Shown piece by piece: positions 42,059-51,262 of a stretch of 64,000 nucleotides of DNA. Origin of the DNA: Novosphingobium sp. (GTDB lineage Bacteria > Pseudomonadota > Alphaproteobacteria > Sphingomonadales > Sphingomonadaceae); the NCBI GenBank assembly GCA_017745295.1, contig JAGHZR010000007.1, positions 124,001-188,000 of the forward strand, in the 5' to 3' direction. Numbering within the stretch: the stretch's first letter is position 1; the number at the start of each line of letters is the position of its first letter. The position numbers were made by a program, and so were the translations under genes. The notes below the pieces were generated by a model. The model was not told where the DNA came from and searched no databases. It saw nothing but the letters and a program-made list of their open reading frames with translations.

Positions 42059-43318
42059 ATGGACCATTTTGCCCTTAACGACGGCGCGCTTTTCGCCGAA
42101 GACGTGCCGCTGGCCGCGATCGCCGGCGAAGTCGGCACGCCCGTCTACGTCTATTCCCGCGCGACGCTCAGCCGCCACGCCCGTGTCTTCCGCGAGGCGC
42201 TGGCCGAGTTGCCCAGCGTCCACATCGCCTTCGCGGTGAAGTCCAACCCCAACCTCGCCGTGCTGCGCCTGCTGGCGAACGAGGGCTACGGCGCCGACGT
42301 CGTCTCCGAAGGCGAGATGAACCGTGCACTCGCGGGCGGCATGGCGGCGGGTGACATCGTCTTTTCGGGCGTCGGCAAGACCCGCCGCGAACTGACGGCC
42401 GCGCTCAAGGCCGGGATCGGCCAGTTCAACCTCGAAAGCGAGGAAGAGGGCGTGGAACTGGCGGAAATCGCCGCTTCGCTCGGCCTGCGCGCGCCTTGCG
42501 CGCTTCGCGTCAATCCCGACGTCGATGCCCGCACCCACGCCAAGATTTCCACCGGCAAGGCGGACAACAAGTTCGGCGTCCCCTATGACCGTGCAGGCGG
42601 CATCTATGCCCGGCTCTCGGCCCTGCCGGGGCTGGAGATGAAGGGCCTTGCGGTCCATATCGGCAGCCAGATTTCCGACCTCGAACCCTCGCGCCTCGCC
42701 TTCCTCAAGATGGGCGAACTGATGACGGCGATCCGCGCCGAAGGTCATTCGGTAACGCATATGGACCTCGGCGGCGGCCTCGGCGTGCCTTACAAGGCGA
42801 CCGATTCGCTGCCGACCCCGCAGGACTACGGCGCGATGGTCGCCTCGGTGGCGAAGGACTGGGGTGTCACCCTGATGTTCGAGCCGGGCCGCGTGATTAC
42901 CGGCAATTCCGGCGTGCTGGTCACCGAGGTCGTCCGCGTGAAGGAAGGCGTGGTGAACCCCTTCGTCGTCGTCGATGCGGCGATGAACGACCTCGCCCGC
43001 CCGGCCATGTACGATGCCTGGCACGATTTCGCGGCAGTGAAGCCCAATGGGAAGACGATGACCGCCAACATCGTCGGCCCGATCTGCGAAAGCTCGGATA
43101 CCTTTGCGATGGGCCGCGAGATCGACGAAGTCGCCGCTGGCGATCTCGCGATCTTCCGCACCGCCGGGGCTTACGGCGCGACGATGGCCAACACCTACAA
43201 CAGCCGCGCGCTGGTGCCCGAGGTCATGGTCGATGGCGACAAGTGGGCGGTTGTCGCTGCCCGCATCGAACCGGAAGCGATCCTCGCGGCCGAAACGGTG
43301 CCGGACTGGCTCGCCTGA
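42059..43318 (+). CDS. lysA: Diaminopimelate decarboxylase
   Basis: 419 residues. PLP binds the Lys in IAFAVKSNPNLAVLRLL. Other family motifs are VSEGEMNRALAGG, HIGSQISDLEP, LGGGLGVPYK (phosphate binding), EPGRVITGNSGVLVTEV, GPICESSDTFA (Cys of the partner active site) and AGAYGATMANTYN. It makes L-lysine from meso-diaminopimelate. It ends at a clear intrinsic terminator, making argH-lipoprotein-lysA the likely transcription unit. Confidence 0.97.
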   Translation: MDHFALNDGALFAEDVPLAAIAGEVGTPVYVYSRATLSRHARVFREALAELPSVHIAFAVKSNPNLAVLRLLANEGYGADVVSEGEMNRALAGGMAAGDIVFSGVGKTRRELTAALKAGIGQFNLESEEEGVELAEIAASLGLRAPCALRVNPDVDARTHAKISTGKADNKFGVPYDRAGGIYARLSALPGLEMKGLAVHIGSQISDLEPSRLAFLKMGELMTAIRAEGHSVTHMDLGGGLGVPYKATDSLPTPQDYGAMVASVAKDWGVTLMFEPGRVITGNSGVLVTEVVRVKEGVVNPFVVVDAAMNDLARPAMYDAWHDFAAVKPNGKTMTANIVGPICESSDTFAMGREIDEVAAGDLAIFRTAGAYGATMANTYNSRALVPEVMVDGDKWAVVAARIEPEAILAAETVPDWLA

Positions 43319-43351
43319 GCCGGGCTTCGACAAGCAGGCATTGAACGGATA

Positions 43352-43378
43352 GGAACGGCGCGCTTCGCCGTTCCTTTT
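43352..43378 (+). terminator. Intrinsic terminator after lysA
   Basis: GGAACGGCG (43352-43360) pairs perfectly with CGCCGTTCC (43366-43374) around CGCTT and is followed by TTTT. It lies 33 bases after the lysA stop. Confidence 0.85.
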
Positions 43379-43397
43379 CGTTTGGGGTCCTGTTTTC

Positions 43398-44186
43398 ATG
43401 ATCGAAAGCCTGCCGCTGTTCCATCGCATCGCCGGTCGCCCCGTGGTCGTCACCGGCAGCGGGGAGGCCGCCGAGGCCAAGCGCCGCCTCGTCGAGCGGG
43501 CGGGCGGTCAGGTCGTCGCCGATCTTGCGCAAGGTATCGCCCAGGGCGCGCGGATCGCCTTCATCGCCGAGGAAGACGAGGCCGCCGCCCGCGCGGGAGT
43601 CGCGCAGGCGCAGGCGGCAGGCCTGCTGGTGAATGCGCCGGACCGGCCGATGCTTTGCGATTTCACGGTGCCTTCGATTCTCGACCGCACGCCGGTCCTG
43701 CTTGCCATCGCCACGGGCGGAGCGTCGGCGGGGCTGGCCAAGCAGTTGCGCTTGCGGCTGGAAGCGCTGCTGCCGCAGACGCTGGGCGCTCTGGCCCGCG
43801 CGTTGCAGGCGGCGCGGCCTGCCTTGCGCGCGCGTTTCCCCGATGCGGGCGAGCGGCGGCAGGCTTTGGATGCGGCCCTGGGGCAGGGCGGGGTGCTCGA
43901 TCCGTTGAGCGACGCGCGAGCCGGGCGTGTCGCCGGATGGCTGTCCGAGGCTGACGATCCGGTGAGCGAGACGGTGGAGATCGTTCTGCGCAGCACGGAT
44001 CCCGATGACCTCACCCTGCGGGAGGCGCGACTGCTCGGTTCGGCGGACCTCATTTGTCATGAGATCGATGTGCCGGAGGCGATACTGGACCGCACCCGCG
44101 CCGATGCGGGGCGCCGCTTGCTCGGCGAGGCTTACGAACAACCGCGCGGTCTGCTGGTGATCCTGCGGGCGGCGCCGCGCCATTAA
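43398..44186 (+). CDS. Precorrin-2 dehydrogenase/sirohydrochlorin ferrochelatase with vestigial SUMT tail
   Basis: 262 residues. About 1-190 match the CysG-B/Met8p part of sirohaem synthase: LPLFHRIAGRPVVVTGSGEAAEAKRRLV (NAD site), LLVNAPDRPMLCDFTVPSILDRTPVLLAIATGGASAGLAKQLR. It should convert precorrin-2 to sirohydrochlorin and insert iron. Residues about 205-250 (DPDDLTLREARLLGSADLIC, PEAILDRTRADAGRR) still resemble the first 45 residues of the SUMT (CysG-A/CobA) domain, but the rest of that domain is missing. It is therefore a shortened relative of full CysG. Confidence 0.88.
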   Translation: MIESLPLFHRIAGRPVVVTGSGEAAEAKRRLVERAGGQVVADLAQGIAQGARIAFIAEEDEAAARAGVAQAQAAGLLVNAPDRPMLCDFTVPSILDRTPVLLAIATGGASAGLAKQLRLRLEALLPQTLGALARALQAARPALRARFPDAGERRQALDAALGQGGVLDPLSDARAGRVAGWLSEADDPVSETVEIVLRSTDPDDLTLREARLLGSADLICHEIDVPEAILDRTRADAGRRLLGEAYEQPRGLLVILRAAPRH

Positions 44187-44338
44187 CCACGAACGGTTGC
44201 GCGCATTATACAACGACCCCGTCGGCAGTTTTCGCTGGTTAAATTGGGGTTTAAAGTTTCAGGGAATTAACTCATTCAAAAGTCAGGTGTGCGGCATCAT
44301 CCTTCCCGGCGGCGAGGGAAAGGCCGAAAGGGAAAGTC

Positions 44339-44518
44339 TTGCAACTACCTGACGTGATGACTCCGGAATTGCCGCAGATCGCATTTACCAGCATTCCGGA
44401 TCTTGCCGGTTTCTCTCCGAATGAGCAGCCGACGGGACTTCATGGTCCGCGACAGTGCCTGGAGGACAACCACGCGCTGCTGATGCCCTGCCTCTACGAA
44501 CTCCATCCCGGTATCTGA
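44339..44518 (+). CDS. Small peptide gene upstream of two cupin-like/HEAT-like proteins
   Basis: 59 codons from TTG at 44339 (GGGAAAG just upstream) or 53 from ATG at 44357. The product starts MQLPDVMTPELPQIAFTSIP and ends with two Cys in QCLEDNHALLMPCLYELHPGI-type sequence. The 5' flank is unusually AT-rich for this genome, as expected of a promoter. It is separated from the next gene by 12 bases with a GAGG site formed at its own stop. It is unrecognised, and could be a modified-peptide precursor or simply a small regulatory protein. Confidence 0.5.
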   Translation: MQLPDVMTPELPQIAFTSIPDLAGFSPNEQPTGLHGPRQCLEDNHALLMPCLYELHPGI

Positions 44519-44530
44519 GGCACGCCGCCG

Positions 44531-45496
44531 ATGCAGGTGCATGAGGACCTGAAGGCGCTCGCGCAGGACGAAGAGTCATGGGTGCTGGGGCAGCGCGAAC
44601 TGGCAAGGACGATCGCCGAATGGCGTGCCTTGCCCCATGTCGCACCGGTGTTCACGGCGTTGGAACGCTTCGGCAGGGGCGTGGAACTGGAGGTTTGCAG
44701 GCCGCTTGCGGCGCTGTTCGAAGGCAATCGAGACACGGCGGGAGCGCTGGTTTCGGAGCTGGTCAGGCGCGGCGTCGCGGCGATCGGTTCCTTTCCCCTC
44801 GGGCAATTGCCGTTCCGCCATGCCCGCCGCGAGACGATCAACACGGTACTGCTGGCCCATGCGGGAACCGCCACGCTGGCACTGGCGGTCTACGACGGGG
44901 AGGCACTGGCGCGTGATCCGCCGCCCCTGACAGCCGAGTTCGCGCCCAAGCAGACCTGGTCCCGCGTGCTCGCCGGGCGCGGGCGGGGAGAGCGAATCTT
45001 ACGCGATTCATCCGGCACGCTGCACGTCGAACCGGTTGCACTCGAACCCGGAGACGCGCTTTACCGCAACGGCGCGCGGGAGGCGTTCAGGCTCCGGAAT
45101 GTGGACGGGAGCCTCGTCGTGCTGCGGTTGCAGCGACTGGCCTCGCTGCATCGTCCGGTGCGCGCGTACGCTCTGGAGGACGGTGCCTTCCGGGGGCAGG
45201 CGGCGCTGACCGCCGAATACAACCGGCAGGAAATGGCCATGGCGGTCCTGGCCGGTCTCGGGCGGAAGGATGCGGTGCCGGTGCTGTCGCGGATCGTCGA
45301 GGGCACGGGTTCGGCGGCATTGCGCTGGGAGGCGCTGCGCGCGATCCTCGCCATCGATACCCGGGCCGGGCTGGTGCTGCTGGGCACGGTGGCAGCGGGC
45401 GAGGATAGGGAACTGGCCGGTCCGGCGCGCGATCTCCATCGCCGCCTGATCGCGCAGTGGCCCGAACTGGAAAGAGTGGCGCAATGGCGCGGATGA
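44531..45496 (+). CDS. Unrecognised protein with cupin-like middle and HEAT-like C-terminus
   Basis: 321 residues. The region about 100-205 has strand-rich sequence with VLLAHAGTATLALAVYDG and HVEPVALEPGDALYRNG, the spacing expected of a cupin barrel. Residues about 225-310 are alternating helices (MAMAVLAGLGRKDAVPVLSR, LRWEALRAILAIDTRAGLVL) like HEAT repeats. It appears to be a paralogue of the next gene but lacks that protein's HDH metal motif (here HAG at 110-112). It overlaps the next gene by 13 bases. Function unknown. Confidence 0.65.
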   Translation: MQVHEDLKALAQDEESWVLGQRELARTIAEWRALPHVAPVFTALERFGRGVELEVCRPLAALFEGNRDTAGALVSELVRRGVAAIGSFPLGQLPFRHARRETINTVLLAHAGTATLALAVYDGEALARDPPPLTAEFAPKQTWSRVLAGRGRGERILRDSSGTLHVEPVALEPGDALYRNGAREAFRLRNVDGSLVVLRLQRLASLHRPVRAYALEDGAFRGQAALTAEYNRQEMAMAVLAGLGRKDAVPVLSRIVEGTGSAALRWEALRAILAIDTRAGLVLLGTVAAGEDRELAGPARDLHRRLIAQWPELERVAQWRG

Positions 45497-46389
45497 TGAC
45501 CTTGCGCGATCCGACGAGCGTCTCGCTCGCGGAATTCGTCGACGCCCTGTCGAGCTGGGGATTCGACCCCAGAGACGAGGTGAGCCTGTCCCATGCGGCC
45601 AACTGGCTGCAACGGCTCGGCAACGACCGGAACTTTCTGGGCGACCTGCTGGTGGACCTGATATCGGGTCTGGCGCCGGTTCCCGACGGTGCCGACGCGC
45701 TCGAAGGCGTTGGGCCGCAGTCGATCATGCTGGTGACGCCGGGGCAGGGCAGCTTCTTTCTGAATGCCCGCATCTGGCCTTCCGAGCAGGACGCGCTCTA
45801 CCGGGCCGGGGGACCGGAAGCGCTGGGCTATGGGCTGGCGCACGATCATACCGCCGATATTCTGGCGCTGGGCTATTTCGGGCCGGGCTATCGTTCCGAC
45901 GAATTCGAGTATGACTATGAAGCCGTTGTCGGCAATGCGGGAGAGGCGGTCGATCTGGTGCCTCGCGGTCGCCTCGTGCTAGAACCGGGGTGTCTGGTGC
46001 ACTACCGGGCGCGGCGCGATGTCCATGTCCAGCATCCGCCCACCTCGCTCTCGGTGGCGCTGAACCTCGTGCATACGCAGGCGGTTCAGAGCTGGATGGA
46101 CCGCTACCATTTCGACATCGCGAAAGGCATCGTCACCCGGCTGCACGGCCATGGTCCCAGCGAGAGCTTCCTGCGCATCGCCGTGGCACTGGGCGGCGAG
46201 GAAGCGCGCGATCTCGCCGCGCGCTTCGGCAAAGGGCATCCCAGCGACCGCATGAGGCTGGTCGCCTGGGAGGCGCTGGCGGCGCAGGCGGGAAGCGCGG
46301 AGGCGCGCGATGCGGTCTGGCGCGAGGCGGAAGGTTGCGGCAGTCGGCTGGTCTCAGCCGAAGCGCGGATGCGGCGGGCTGGAGCCTAG
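45484..46389 (+). CDS. Unrecognised cupin-like protein with HDH motif and HEAT-like C-terminus
   Basis: 301 residues. Residues about 115-200 look like a metal-binding cupin: [18 protein letters not shown] (His120, His122), an acidic DEFEYDYE patch, [17 protein letters not shown] and HVQHPP (His181, His184). The C-terminal 80 residues are helical pairs ([35 protein letters not shown]) as in HEAT repeats. It overlaps the upstream paralogue by 13 bases and ends 4 bases into the convergent ruvX gene. An oxygenase or isomerase activity is conceivable; no family name can be given. Confidence 0.65.
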   Translation: MARMMTLRDPTSVSLAEFVDALSSWGFDPRDEVSLSHAANWLQRLGNDRNFLGDLLVDLISGLAPVPDGADALEGVGPQSIMLVTPGQGSFFLNARIWPSEQDALYRAGGPEALGYGLAHDHTADILALGYFGPGYRSDEFEYDYEAVVGNAGEAVDLVPRGRLVLEPGCLVHYRARRDVHVQHPPTSLSVALNLVHTQAVQSWMDRYHFDIAKGIVTRLHGHGPSESFLRIAVALGGEEARDLAARFGKGHPSDRMRLVAWEALAAQAGSAEARDAVWREAEGCGSRLVSAEARMRRAGA

Positions 46390-46871
46390 AACATCCCGCC
46401 TGCCAGGGCGTCGATGGCGCCTTGCAGGATCACCGCCGCCGCCGCGGAATCGATCCGGGTGGCGCGCTTGGCACGGCTCATGTCCTGTTCCAGCAACCCG
46501 CGCTCGGCGCCGGAGGTGGACCAGCGTTCGTCCCAGAGCAGGATCGGCAGGCCCAGCGCGCCGAGATTGCGGGCATAGGCGCGGCTCGATTGCGAGCGCG
46601 GGCCTTCGGAACCGTCCATGTTGAGCGGCAGGCCGATGACGATGCCTTTGATCGAGCGCTCGCGGATGAGTTCGAGCAGCAGTTCGCGGTCGGCGCCGAA
46701 CTTGCCGCGCTTCAGCGTCTTGCCGGGCGAGGCGAAGCGCCAGCCCGCGTCGCAGAAGGCAGTGCCGATGGTCTGGGTGCCGAGGTCCAGTCCCAGCAGC
46801 GCGCCGCCGGATTCGGGCAGGGCATCGCGATAGTCCAGCGCGCTGGTGGTGATCACTGTGCCTTCTGCCAT
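46386..46871 (-). CDS. ruvX: Putative pre-16S rRNA nuclease / Holliday junction resolvase-like (YqgF/RuvX)
   Basis: 161 residues with the RNase H-like fold: [17 protein letters not shown] (first Asp), [35 protein letters not shown] (catalytic Glu) and [16 protein letters not shown] (last Asp). The family processes the 5' end of 16S rRNA. The N-terminal 20 residues are extra. Its start overlaps the end of the DUF3089 gene by 19 bases; it is the last gene of the leftward pyrE-to-ruvX series. Confidence 0.92.
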   Translation of the reverse strand: MAEGTVITTSALDYRDALPESGGALLGLDLGTQTIGTAFCDAGWRFASPGKTLKRGKFGADRELLLELIRERSIKGIVIGLPLNMDGSEGPRSQSSRAYARNLGALGLPILLWDERWSTSGAERGLLEQDMSRAKRATRIDSAAAAVILQGAIDALAGGMF

Positions 46872-47980
46872 GTCGCAACCCGTCCTTCGAAATCCGCGCG
46901 AAGGTTCGCCCAGAACAGGGTCACGTCATAGAGATGGTAGTTGTTTCCGGGAAGCACGTAAGGCCCCATGTTCAGCGCCGGAGGCGGTCCGATGTGGAGA
47001 AAATGATCGGGACCGCAACTGGCGGGCACCGTCGCCTTGGCCAGGGTGCCGCTGGCGCTGCGGGAATCGGGGCGGAACTCGGGGACCAGCGTGCCGAGGT
47101 TGGTCGCGGCATCGGCGCTGCCGCCCTCGCTGCCGGTGAGCGGATTGGTGCAGAGGAACGGGCTTTCCGCCACGCCCTGTCCGTCTAGTCCGGTGCGGCG
47201 GCCATAGGCGCTCAGCAGCATCTTGGTGTCGGCAGGATCGGCGACCGAGAGCCAGGAGACGACGCAGCCGGTCTGCTTCGGGGCGGTGCAGGCGGGCAGG
47301 CCCATCTTCGGCAGGTCGTGGGCGAGCGAGACCGGCCAGCCGATCACGTAGGCGGCGATAATGCGCTTGGCGAGCGGCTTGTCCGCCACCCGGTCGCGCA
47401 GCACGCGGCGCAGCAGGAAGGCGCCCTGGCTGTGGCCGGCCACGACGATCGGACGGCCGCGCGGCACGCTCTTCACGAACTGGTCGAAGGCGGCGAGCAC
47501 GTCGGAATAGGCGAGGTCGATGGCCTGGTTGGCTTCCGGCGCGGCGGTGAGGAAGGCGCCGATCGCCGCCTGCCGATAGCGCGGCGCCCAGATTTCGGCG
47601 CGGTTGAACGGGCTGGCCATGCCCTTGACGAACAGCGCCGCGCGGTCCTGCGAGAAGGCGTCGGTCACGTCGCCGTTCCAGGCGCTGCGGGCGACGAGGC
47701 TGGTCGGATGGACGAAGAACACCGCGACCCGGTATCGCGTCCTCGGCTTTTCCACGCCCGGCGGTAACCAGCGCGAGGGATCGTCCGGCATGTCCGGCCG
47801 GGCCAGCCACATCTTCTGATCGCGCCAGGCCTCGGGACCGAGCGCGTCCTTGTGGGCATATTCGACGTTCGGCACGAAGGCGAGTTCGGTCAGGTCCTCC
47901 GACCAGATTCGCAGCGCCACGAAGACCCCGATGACCAGGATCACGAGAATGGCGATGACGTAGAGGAACTTGCGGGCCAT
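46853..47980 (-). CDS. DUF3089 alpha/beta-hydrolase-like membrane-anchored protein
   Basis: 375 residues. A single N-terminal span ([20 protein letters not shown]) anchors a periplasmic domain. The fold is a hydrolase with [18 protein letters not shown], the nucleophile elbow [16 protein letters not shown] and a late His ([13 protein letters not shown] region). DUF3089 proteins are common in sphingomonads and of unknown substrate; lipase- or esterase-like activity is presumed. Co-directional with the transporter-like gene upstream, 32 bases away. Confidence 0.85.
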   Translation of the reverse strand: MARKFLYVIAILVILVIGVFVALRIWSEDLTELAFVPNVEYAHKDALGPEAWRDQKMWLARPDMPDDPSRWLPPGVEKPRTRYRVAVFFVHPTSLVARSAWNGDVTDAFSQDRAALFVKGMASPFNRAEIWAPRYRQAAIGAFLTAAPEANQAIDLAYSDVLAAFDQFVKSVPRGRPIVVAGHSQGAFLLRRVLRDRVADKPLAKRIIAAYVIGWPVSLAHDLPKMGLPACTAPKQTGCVVSWLSVADPADTKMLLSAYGRRTGLDGQGVAESPFLCTNPLTGSEGGSADAATNLGTLVPEFRPDSRSASGTLAKATVPASCGPDHFLHIGPPPALNMGPYVLPGNNYHLYDVTLFWANLRADFEGRVATWQKAQ

Positions 47981-48012
47981 GGTTCAGGGTCTCGCCTGCC
48001 CGCAAGCGCCGG

Positions 48013-49116
48013 TCAAGCGGGGCTATCCGCGATATCGGCGGCCGTTTCCGGGGCGGCGCCGCCGCCGTTGCGGTCGGCCTCGCGCTCCAGCCAGATCTTG
48101 ATCATCGCCACCAAGGGGTCGGCCAGCGCCAGACCGAGCAGGCCGAACAGCACGCCCATGATGAGCTGCGCCGCCAGCACCAGCGCGGGTGGCAGGTCCA
48201 CCGTCTTGCGCGCGATCATCGGCACGATCAGGTACCCGTCGATCAGGTGGATCAGCACGTAGACAATGATCGTGTAGATACCCATCTCGTAGCCGCCGGA
48301 GAAGCCGACGAGGATCATGATCATTCCGGAAATCGGCGCGCCGATATTGGGCAGGAAGGCGAGCAGGCCGGTGATGAGGCCGAGCAGGGCGGCCATCGGC
48401 ACCCCGTAGAACTGCAGCATGCCCCAGGTGAACAGGCCTTCCACGGTCATCCCGATCAGGCGGCCGAACAGCAGGCGCCGCAGGGCCTGGCCCATGATCG
48501 TGACGGTGCTCTCGAAATGGTCGCGGCGGTCGATCGGCAGCATCCAGCCGACGCCGCGCTGGTAGAGGCGCGGCTCCAGCGCGAAGTAGATCCCCAGCAC
48601 CAGGATCAGGAACAGGGTGGTGACCACGCCGATCAGTCCGCCGACCACGCGGGTCACTTGCCCGATCCCGCCGACGGCCTCCTGCGCCATGCCGCGCAAA
48701 TCGGTGATGCGCGGCTGGATGCCATGAGCGTGGAGCCAGCTCAGGCCGTGGCGGAACTGGCTTTCTATCGTCGCGGGCAGTTCCGCCGCCTGCATGGCGA
48801 TCTGGCTGCCGGCGAAGCGTGCGACCCAGAGCAGGAACAGCGCCGCCAGCAACAGGACGAGCAGGACGCAGACGCCGCGGGGCAGCGGCACGACCTTGCG
48901 GATCACCCGCGCGCCGCCGTCGATCAGGGCACCGAAGACGATCCCGCCGAAGATGACGATCAGCGATTGCGAGAGGAAGACGGCCAGCGCCAGCAGCGCC
49001 GCCATGCCGATCCAGACGAAGGCCTTGCGCGCTTCGGTGCGGATCAGCGGATCGGAAATGTCGGTGGGACCGGCGCGTCCGGTGAGGTCTTCCTCGCGCT
49101 CCGGTCCCGAAGCCAT
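48013..49116 (-). CDS. AI-2E/PerM-family transporter-like membrane protein
   Basis: 367 residues from the ATG at 49116, whose codon overlaps the lepB stop (TGATG type). Eight hydrophobic segments in the AI-2E exporter arrangement: FVWIGMAALLALAVFLSQSL at the N-terminus, LIGVVTTLFLILVLGIYF in the middle and LLGLITGLLAFLPNIGAPIS (family motif with FLPNIG) later. Members export small molecules such as AI-2 or Na+, but most are uncharacterised. Linked to lepB in the leftward operon. Confidence 0.88.
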   Translation of the reverse strand: MASGPEREEDLTGRAGPTDISDPLIRTEARKAFVWIGMAALLALAVFLSQSLIVIFGGIVFGALIDGGARVIRKVVPLPRGVCVLLVLLLAALFLLWVARFAGSQIAMQAAELPATIESQFRHGLSWLHAHGIQPRITDLRGMAQEAVGGIGQVTRVVGGLIGVVTTLFLILVLGIYFALEPRLYQRGVGWMLPIDRRDHFESTVTIMGQALRRLLFGRLIGMTVEGLFTWGMLQFYGVPMAALLGLITGLLAFLPNIGAPISGMIMILVGFSGGYEMGIYTIIVYVLIHLIDGYLIVPMIARKTVDLPPALVLAAQLIMGVLFGLLGLALADPLVAMIKIWLEREADRNGGGAAPETAADIADSPA

Positions 49117-50042
49117 CAGTTCCAGGCTTTCGCCGGATCGACCGGTGGGCGCAGACTGGTGAAAGAGCGGCCCGGACGCAGGGCGCCCCACCAGGTCAGC
49201 GGGTTCCAGCTCTGGGTGCCGTCAAGCGAGAAAGTGATGAACTCCGCCCGCCCGCCGACGTCGTAAAGGGGCACCGGACCGCCGAGACCGCCGCCCGGAC
49301 GGCCGAACATGTCGGTCTCGAACGGGGCGCGGCTATCCGCCGAGCGGTCGCGATCGTCGCCCATCAGGAAGATATGACCTTCTGGAACCGTGATCTCGGG
49401 GTAATTGTCCAGCTCCTGGTTCAGGTAGTCGATAACCTGATAACTGGCGCCGTTGGGCAATGTTTCACGGTAGGTCGGCATTTCGTAGACGTCCTTGCCG
49501 CTCGGCAGGCGGGTGCGGAACTGTTCGAAGCCGTCGTAGCAGTGGCCCGGCTCGGCATCGCCCTCGCAGGTCAGCGAATCGTCGGCGGCGATGCGGACCG
49601 GGGGAATCGTCTCGCGCGGCACGAACTTGCCGTTGAGGCGGATGCGGCCGTCGATCACGGCGATGCGGTCTCCGGGCAGGGCGACCACGCGCTTGATGAG
49701 GTCGGCCTTGCGGTTGCCGGGCACGACGATGACGATATCGCCGTATTCCGGCGTGCGACCGAGCAGACGCCAGGTGCTGCGCGGCAGCAGGTGGAAACTG
49801 ATCGAGGACCAGTTCCAGCCATAGGGATATTTCGAGACCACCAGTCGGTCGCCCACCAGCAGTCCCGGCATCATCGAGATCGAGGGGATGTAGAACGGCT
49901 TGGCGATGAACGAATGGAACGCCAGCACCCCCAGCAGCATCAGCGCGAGCCCGCGCAGTTCCTGGAACCAGTTGACCTTTTCCGCGGTGGGCGGGGCCTT
50001 GGCGGGCATCTGGTTCATGGTCGGCTTGGGCTGTTGGATCAT
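49116..50042 (-). CDS. lepB: Signal peptidase I
   Basis: 308 residues, one N-terminal span (LRGLALMLLGVLAFHSFIAKPF). The catalytic Ser is in FYIPSISMMPGLLVGDRLVV and the Lys in LIKRVVALPGDRIAV; the late box is GHIFLMGDDRDRSADSR. It cleaves signal peptides of exported proteins at the periplasmic face. Members from alphaproteobacteria have this large inserted region of about 60 residues (around TCEGDAEPGHCYDGFEQF). Between acpS and the transporter gene, in the usual order pyrE-pdxJ-acpS-lepB. Confidence 0.95.
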   Translation of the reverse strand: MIQQPKPTMNQMPAKAPPTAEKVNWFQELRGLALMLLGVLAFHSFIAKPFYIPSISMMPGLLVGDRLVVSKYPYGWNWSSISFHLLPRSTWRLLGRTPEYGDIVIVVPGNRKADLIKRVVALPGDRIAVIDGRIRLNGKFVPRETIPPVRIAADDSLTCEGDAEPGHCYDGFEQFRTRLPSGKDVYEMPTYRETLPNGASYQVIDYLNQELDNYPEITVPEGHIFLMGDDRDRSADSRAPFETDMFGRPGGGLGGPVPLYDVGGRAEFITFSLDGTQSWNPLTWWGALRPGRSFTSLRPPVDPAKAWN

Positions 50043-50061
50043 GTCCCGGAAATACTCGGCG

Positions 50062-50472
50062 TCAGGATTGGGGAAGGGGGCGCGCTTCGATGACCACGAA
50101 GGCCTGCGCCCATGGATGATCGTCCGTGAGCGTAAGGTGAACCACGGCTTCGTGTCCGGCCGGAGTCAGGGCGTCCAGTCGCGTTTTCGCGCCGCCGGTC
50201 AGGGCCAGGGTGGGCGCGCCGGAGGGGGCGTTGACGACGCCGATGTCCTTCATGAACACGCCCGCCTTGAAGCCGGTGCCGACCGCCTTGGAGAAAGCCT
50301 CCTTGGCGGCGAACCGCTTGGCCAGCGTGCCCGCGACGGTATGCGGACGACGCGCGGCCTTGGCCTGTTCGAGGTCGGTGAAGACGCGCTGGAGGAAGCG
50401 TTCGCCGAAGCGGTCGAGCGAGTTCTGGATCCGCTCGATGTTGCAGAGGTCAGAGCCGAGACCGATAATCAT
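50062..50472 (-). CDS. acpS: Holo-[acyl-carrier-protein] synthase
   Basis: 136 residues: [20 protein letters not shown] with the Mg-binding Asp, then [18 protein letters not shown] with the Glu and Lys. It transfers 4'-phosphopantetheine from CoA to acyl carrier protein, tying this cluster to lipid synthesis. It follows pdxJ by 16 bases and precedes lepB by 19. Confidence 0.96.
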   Translation of the reverse strand: MIIGLGSDLCNIERIQNSLDRFGERFLQRVFTDLEQAKAARRPHTVAGTLAKRFAAKEAFSKAVGTGFKAGVFMKDIGVVNAPSGAPTLALTGGAKTRLDALTPAGHEAVVHLTLTDDHPWAQAFVVIEARPLPQS

Positions 50473-50488
50473 GAAATTCCGGCTCCTT

Positions 50489-51232
50489 TCACCGAACCTC
50501 GTCCATCAACTGGCGCATCTTCTTCACGCTCGTTTCCAGCCCGCAGAATATCGCTTCACCGATAAGGTAATGGCCGATGTTGAGTTCCGCCAGTTGCGGA
50601 ATGGCGGCGATCGGCTGCACGTTCTCGTAGGTGAGGCCGTGCCCGGCATGCGGCTCGATGCCGTTCTTGGCGGCCAGTGCCGCCATGTCGACGATGCGGC
50701 GCAGTTCCACCGCGACCTGCTCGCCCTCGGCATGGGCATATTCGCCCGTGTGGAATTCCACGACCGGGGCGCCGAGCTTCATCGCCGCTTCGATCTGGCG
50801 CGGTTCGGGGGCGATGAACAGGCTGACGCGGATCCCCGCGTCCGACAGGCGCGCGACGATCGGAGCGAGGCGGTTGTGCTGCCCTGCCGCATCGAGGCCG
50901 CCCTCGGTCGTGCGCTCCTCTCGCCGCTCCGGCACGATGCAGGCGGCGTGCGGGCGGTGGCGCAGCGCGATTTCGAGCATCTCGTCGGTCGCGGCCATTT
51001 CGAGGTTGATCGGCAGCCCGGTGGCCGAGGCCACTCGCTCCAGGTCCTCGTCGCGGATATGGCGGCGATCCTCGCGCAAGTGCACGGTGATGCCGTCACC
51101 CCCGGCCTGCGCCACGATCTGCGCGGCGCGGGCGGGATCGGGATGCTCGCCGCCCCGCGCGTTGCGGATGGTGGCGACATGGTCGATATTGACGCCGAGA
51201 CGCAGGCGCGCGGGGGTGAGGACGTTGGCCAA
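50489..51232 (-). CDS. pdxJ: Pyridoxine 5'-phosphate synthase
   Basis: 247 residues with [24 protein letters not shown] at the N-terminus, [36 protein letters not shown] and [13 protein letters not shown]. It condenses 1-deoxyxylulose 5-phosphate with 3-amino-2-oxopropyl phosphate to make vitamin B6. It follows pyrE by 30 bases in the leftward operon. Confidence 0.96.
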   Translation of the reverse strand: MANVLTPARLRLGVNIDHVATIRNARGGEHPDPARAAQIVAQAGGDGITVHLREDRRHIRDEDLERVASATGLPINLEMAATDEMLEIALRHRPHAACIVPERREERTTEGGLDAAGQHNRLAPIVARLSDAGIRVSLFIAPEPRQIEAAMKLGAPVVEFHTGEYAHAEGEQVAVELRRIVDMAALAAKNGIEPHAGHGLTYENVQPIAAIPQLAELNIGHYLIGEAIFCGLETSVKKMRQLMDEVR

Positions 51233-51262
51233 GTCTATGAAATCCCTATTTTAGGAAAGGCC

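Noticed and set aside
43398..44186. Full CysG (SUMT plus dehydrogenase/ferrochelatase) sirohaem synthase
   Set aside because: The protein is 262 residues and ends about 45 residues into the SUMT-like part, so a complete methyltransferase is not encoded.
44345..44542. A 65-codon minus-strand frame over the small peptide gene
   Set aside because: Arg/His-rich composition, no ribosome site, antisense to a better plus-strand candidate.
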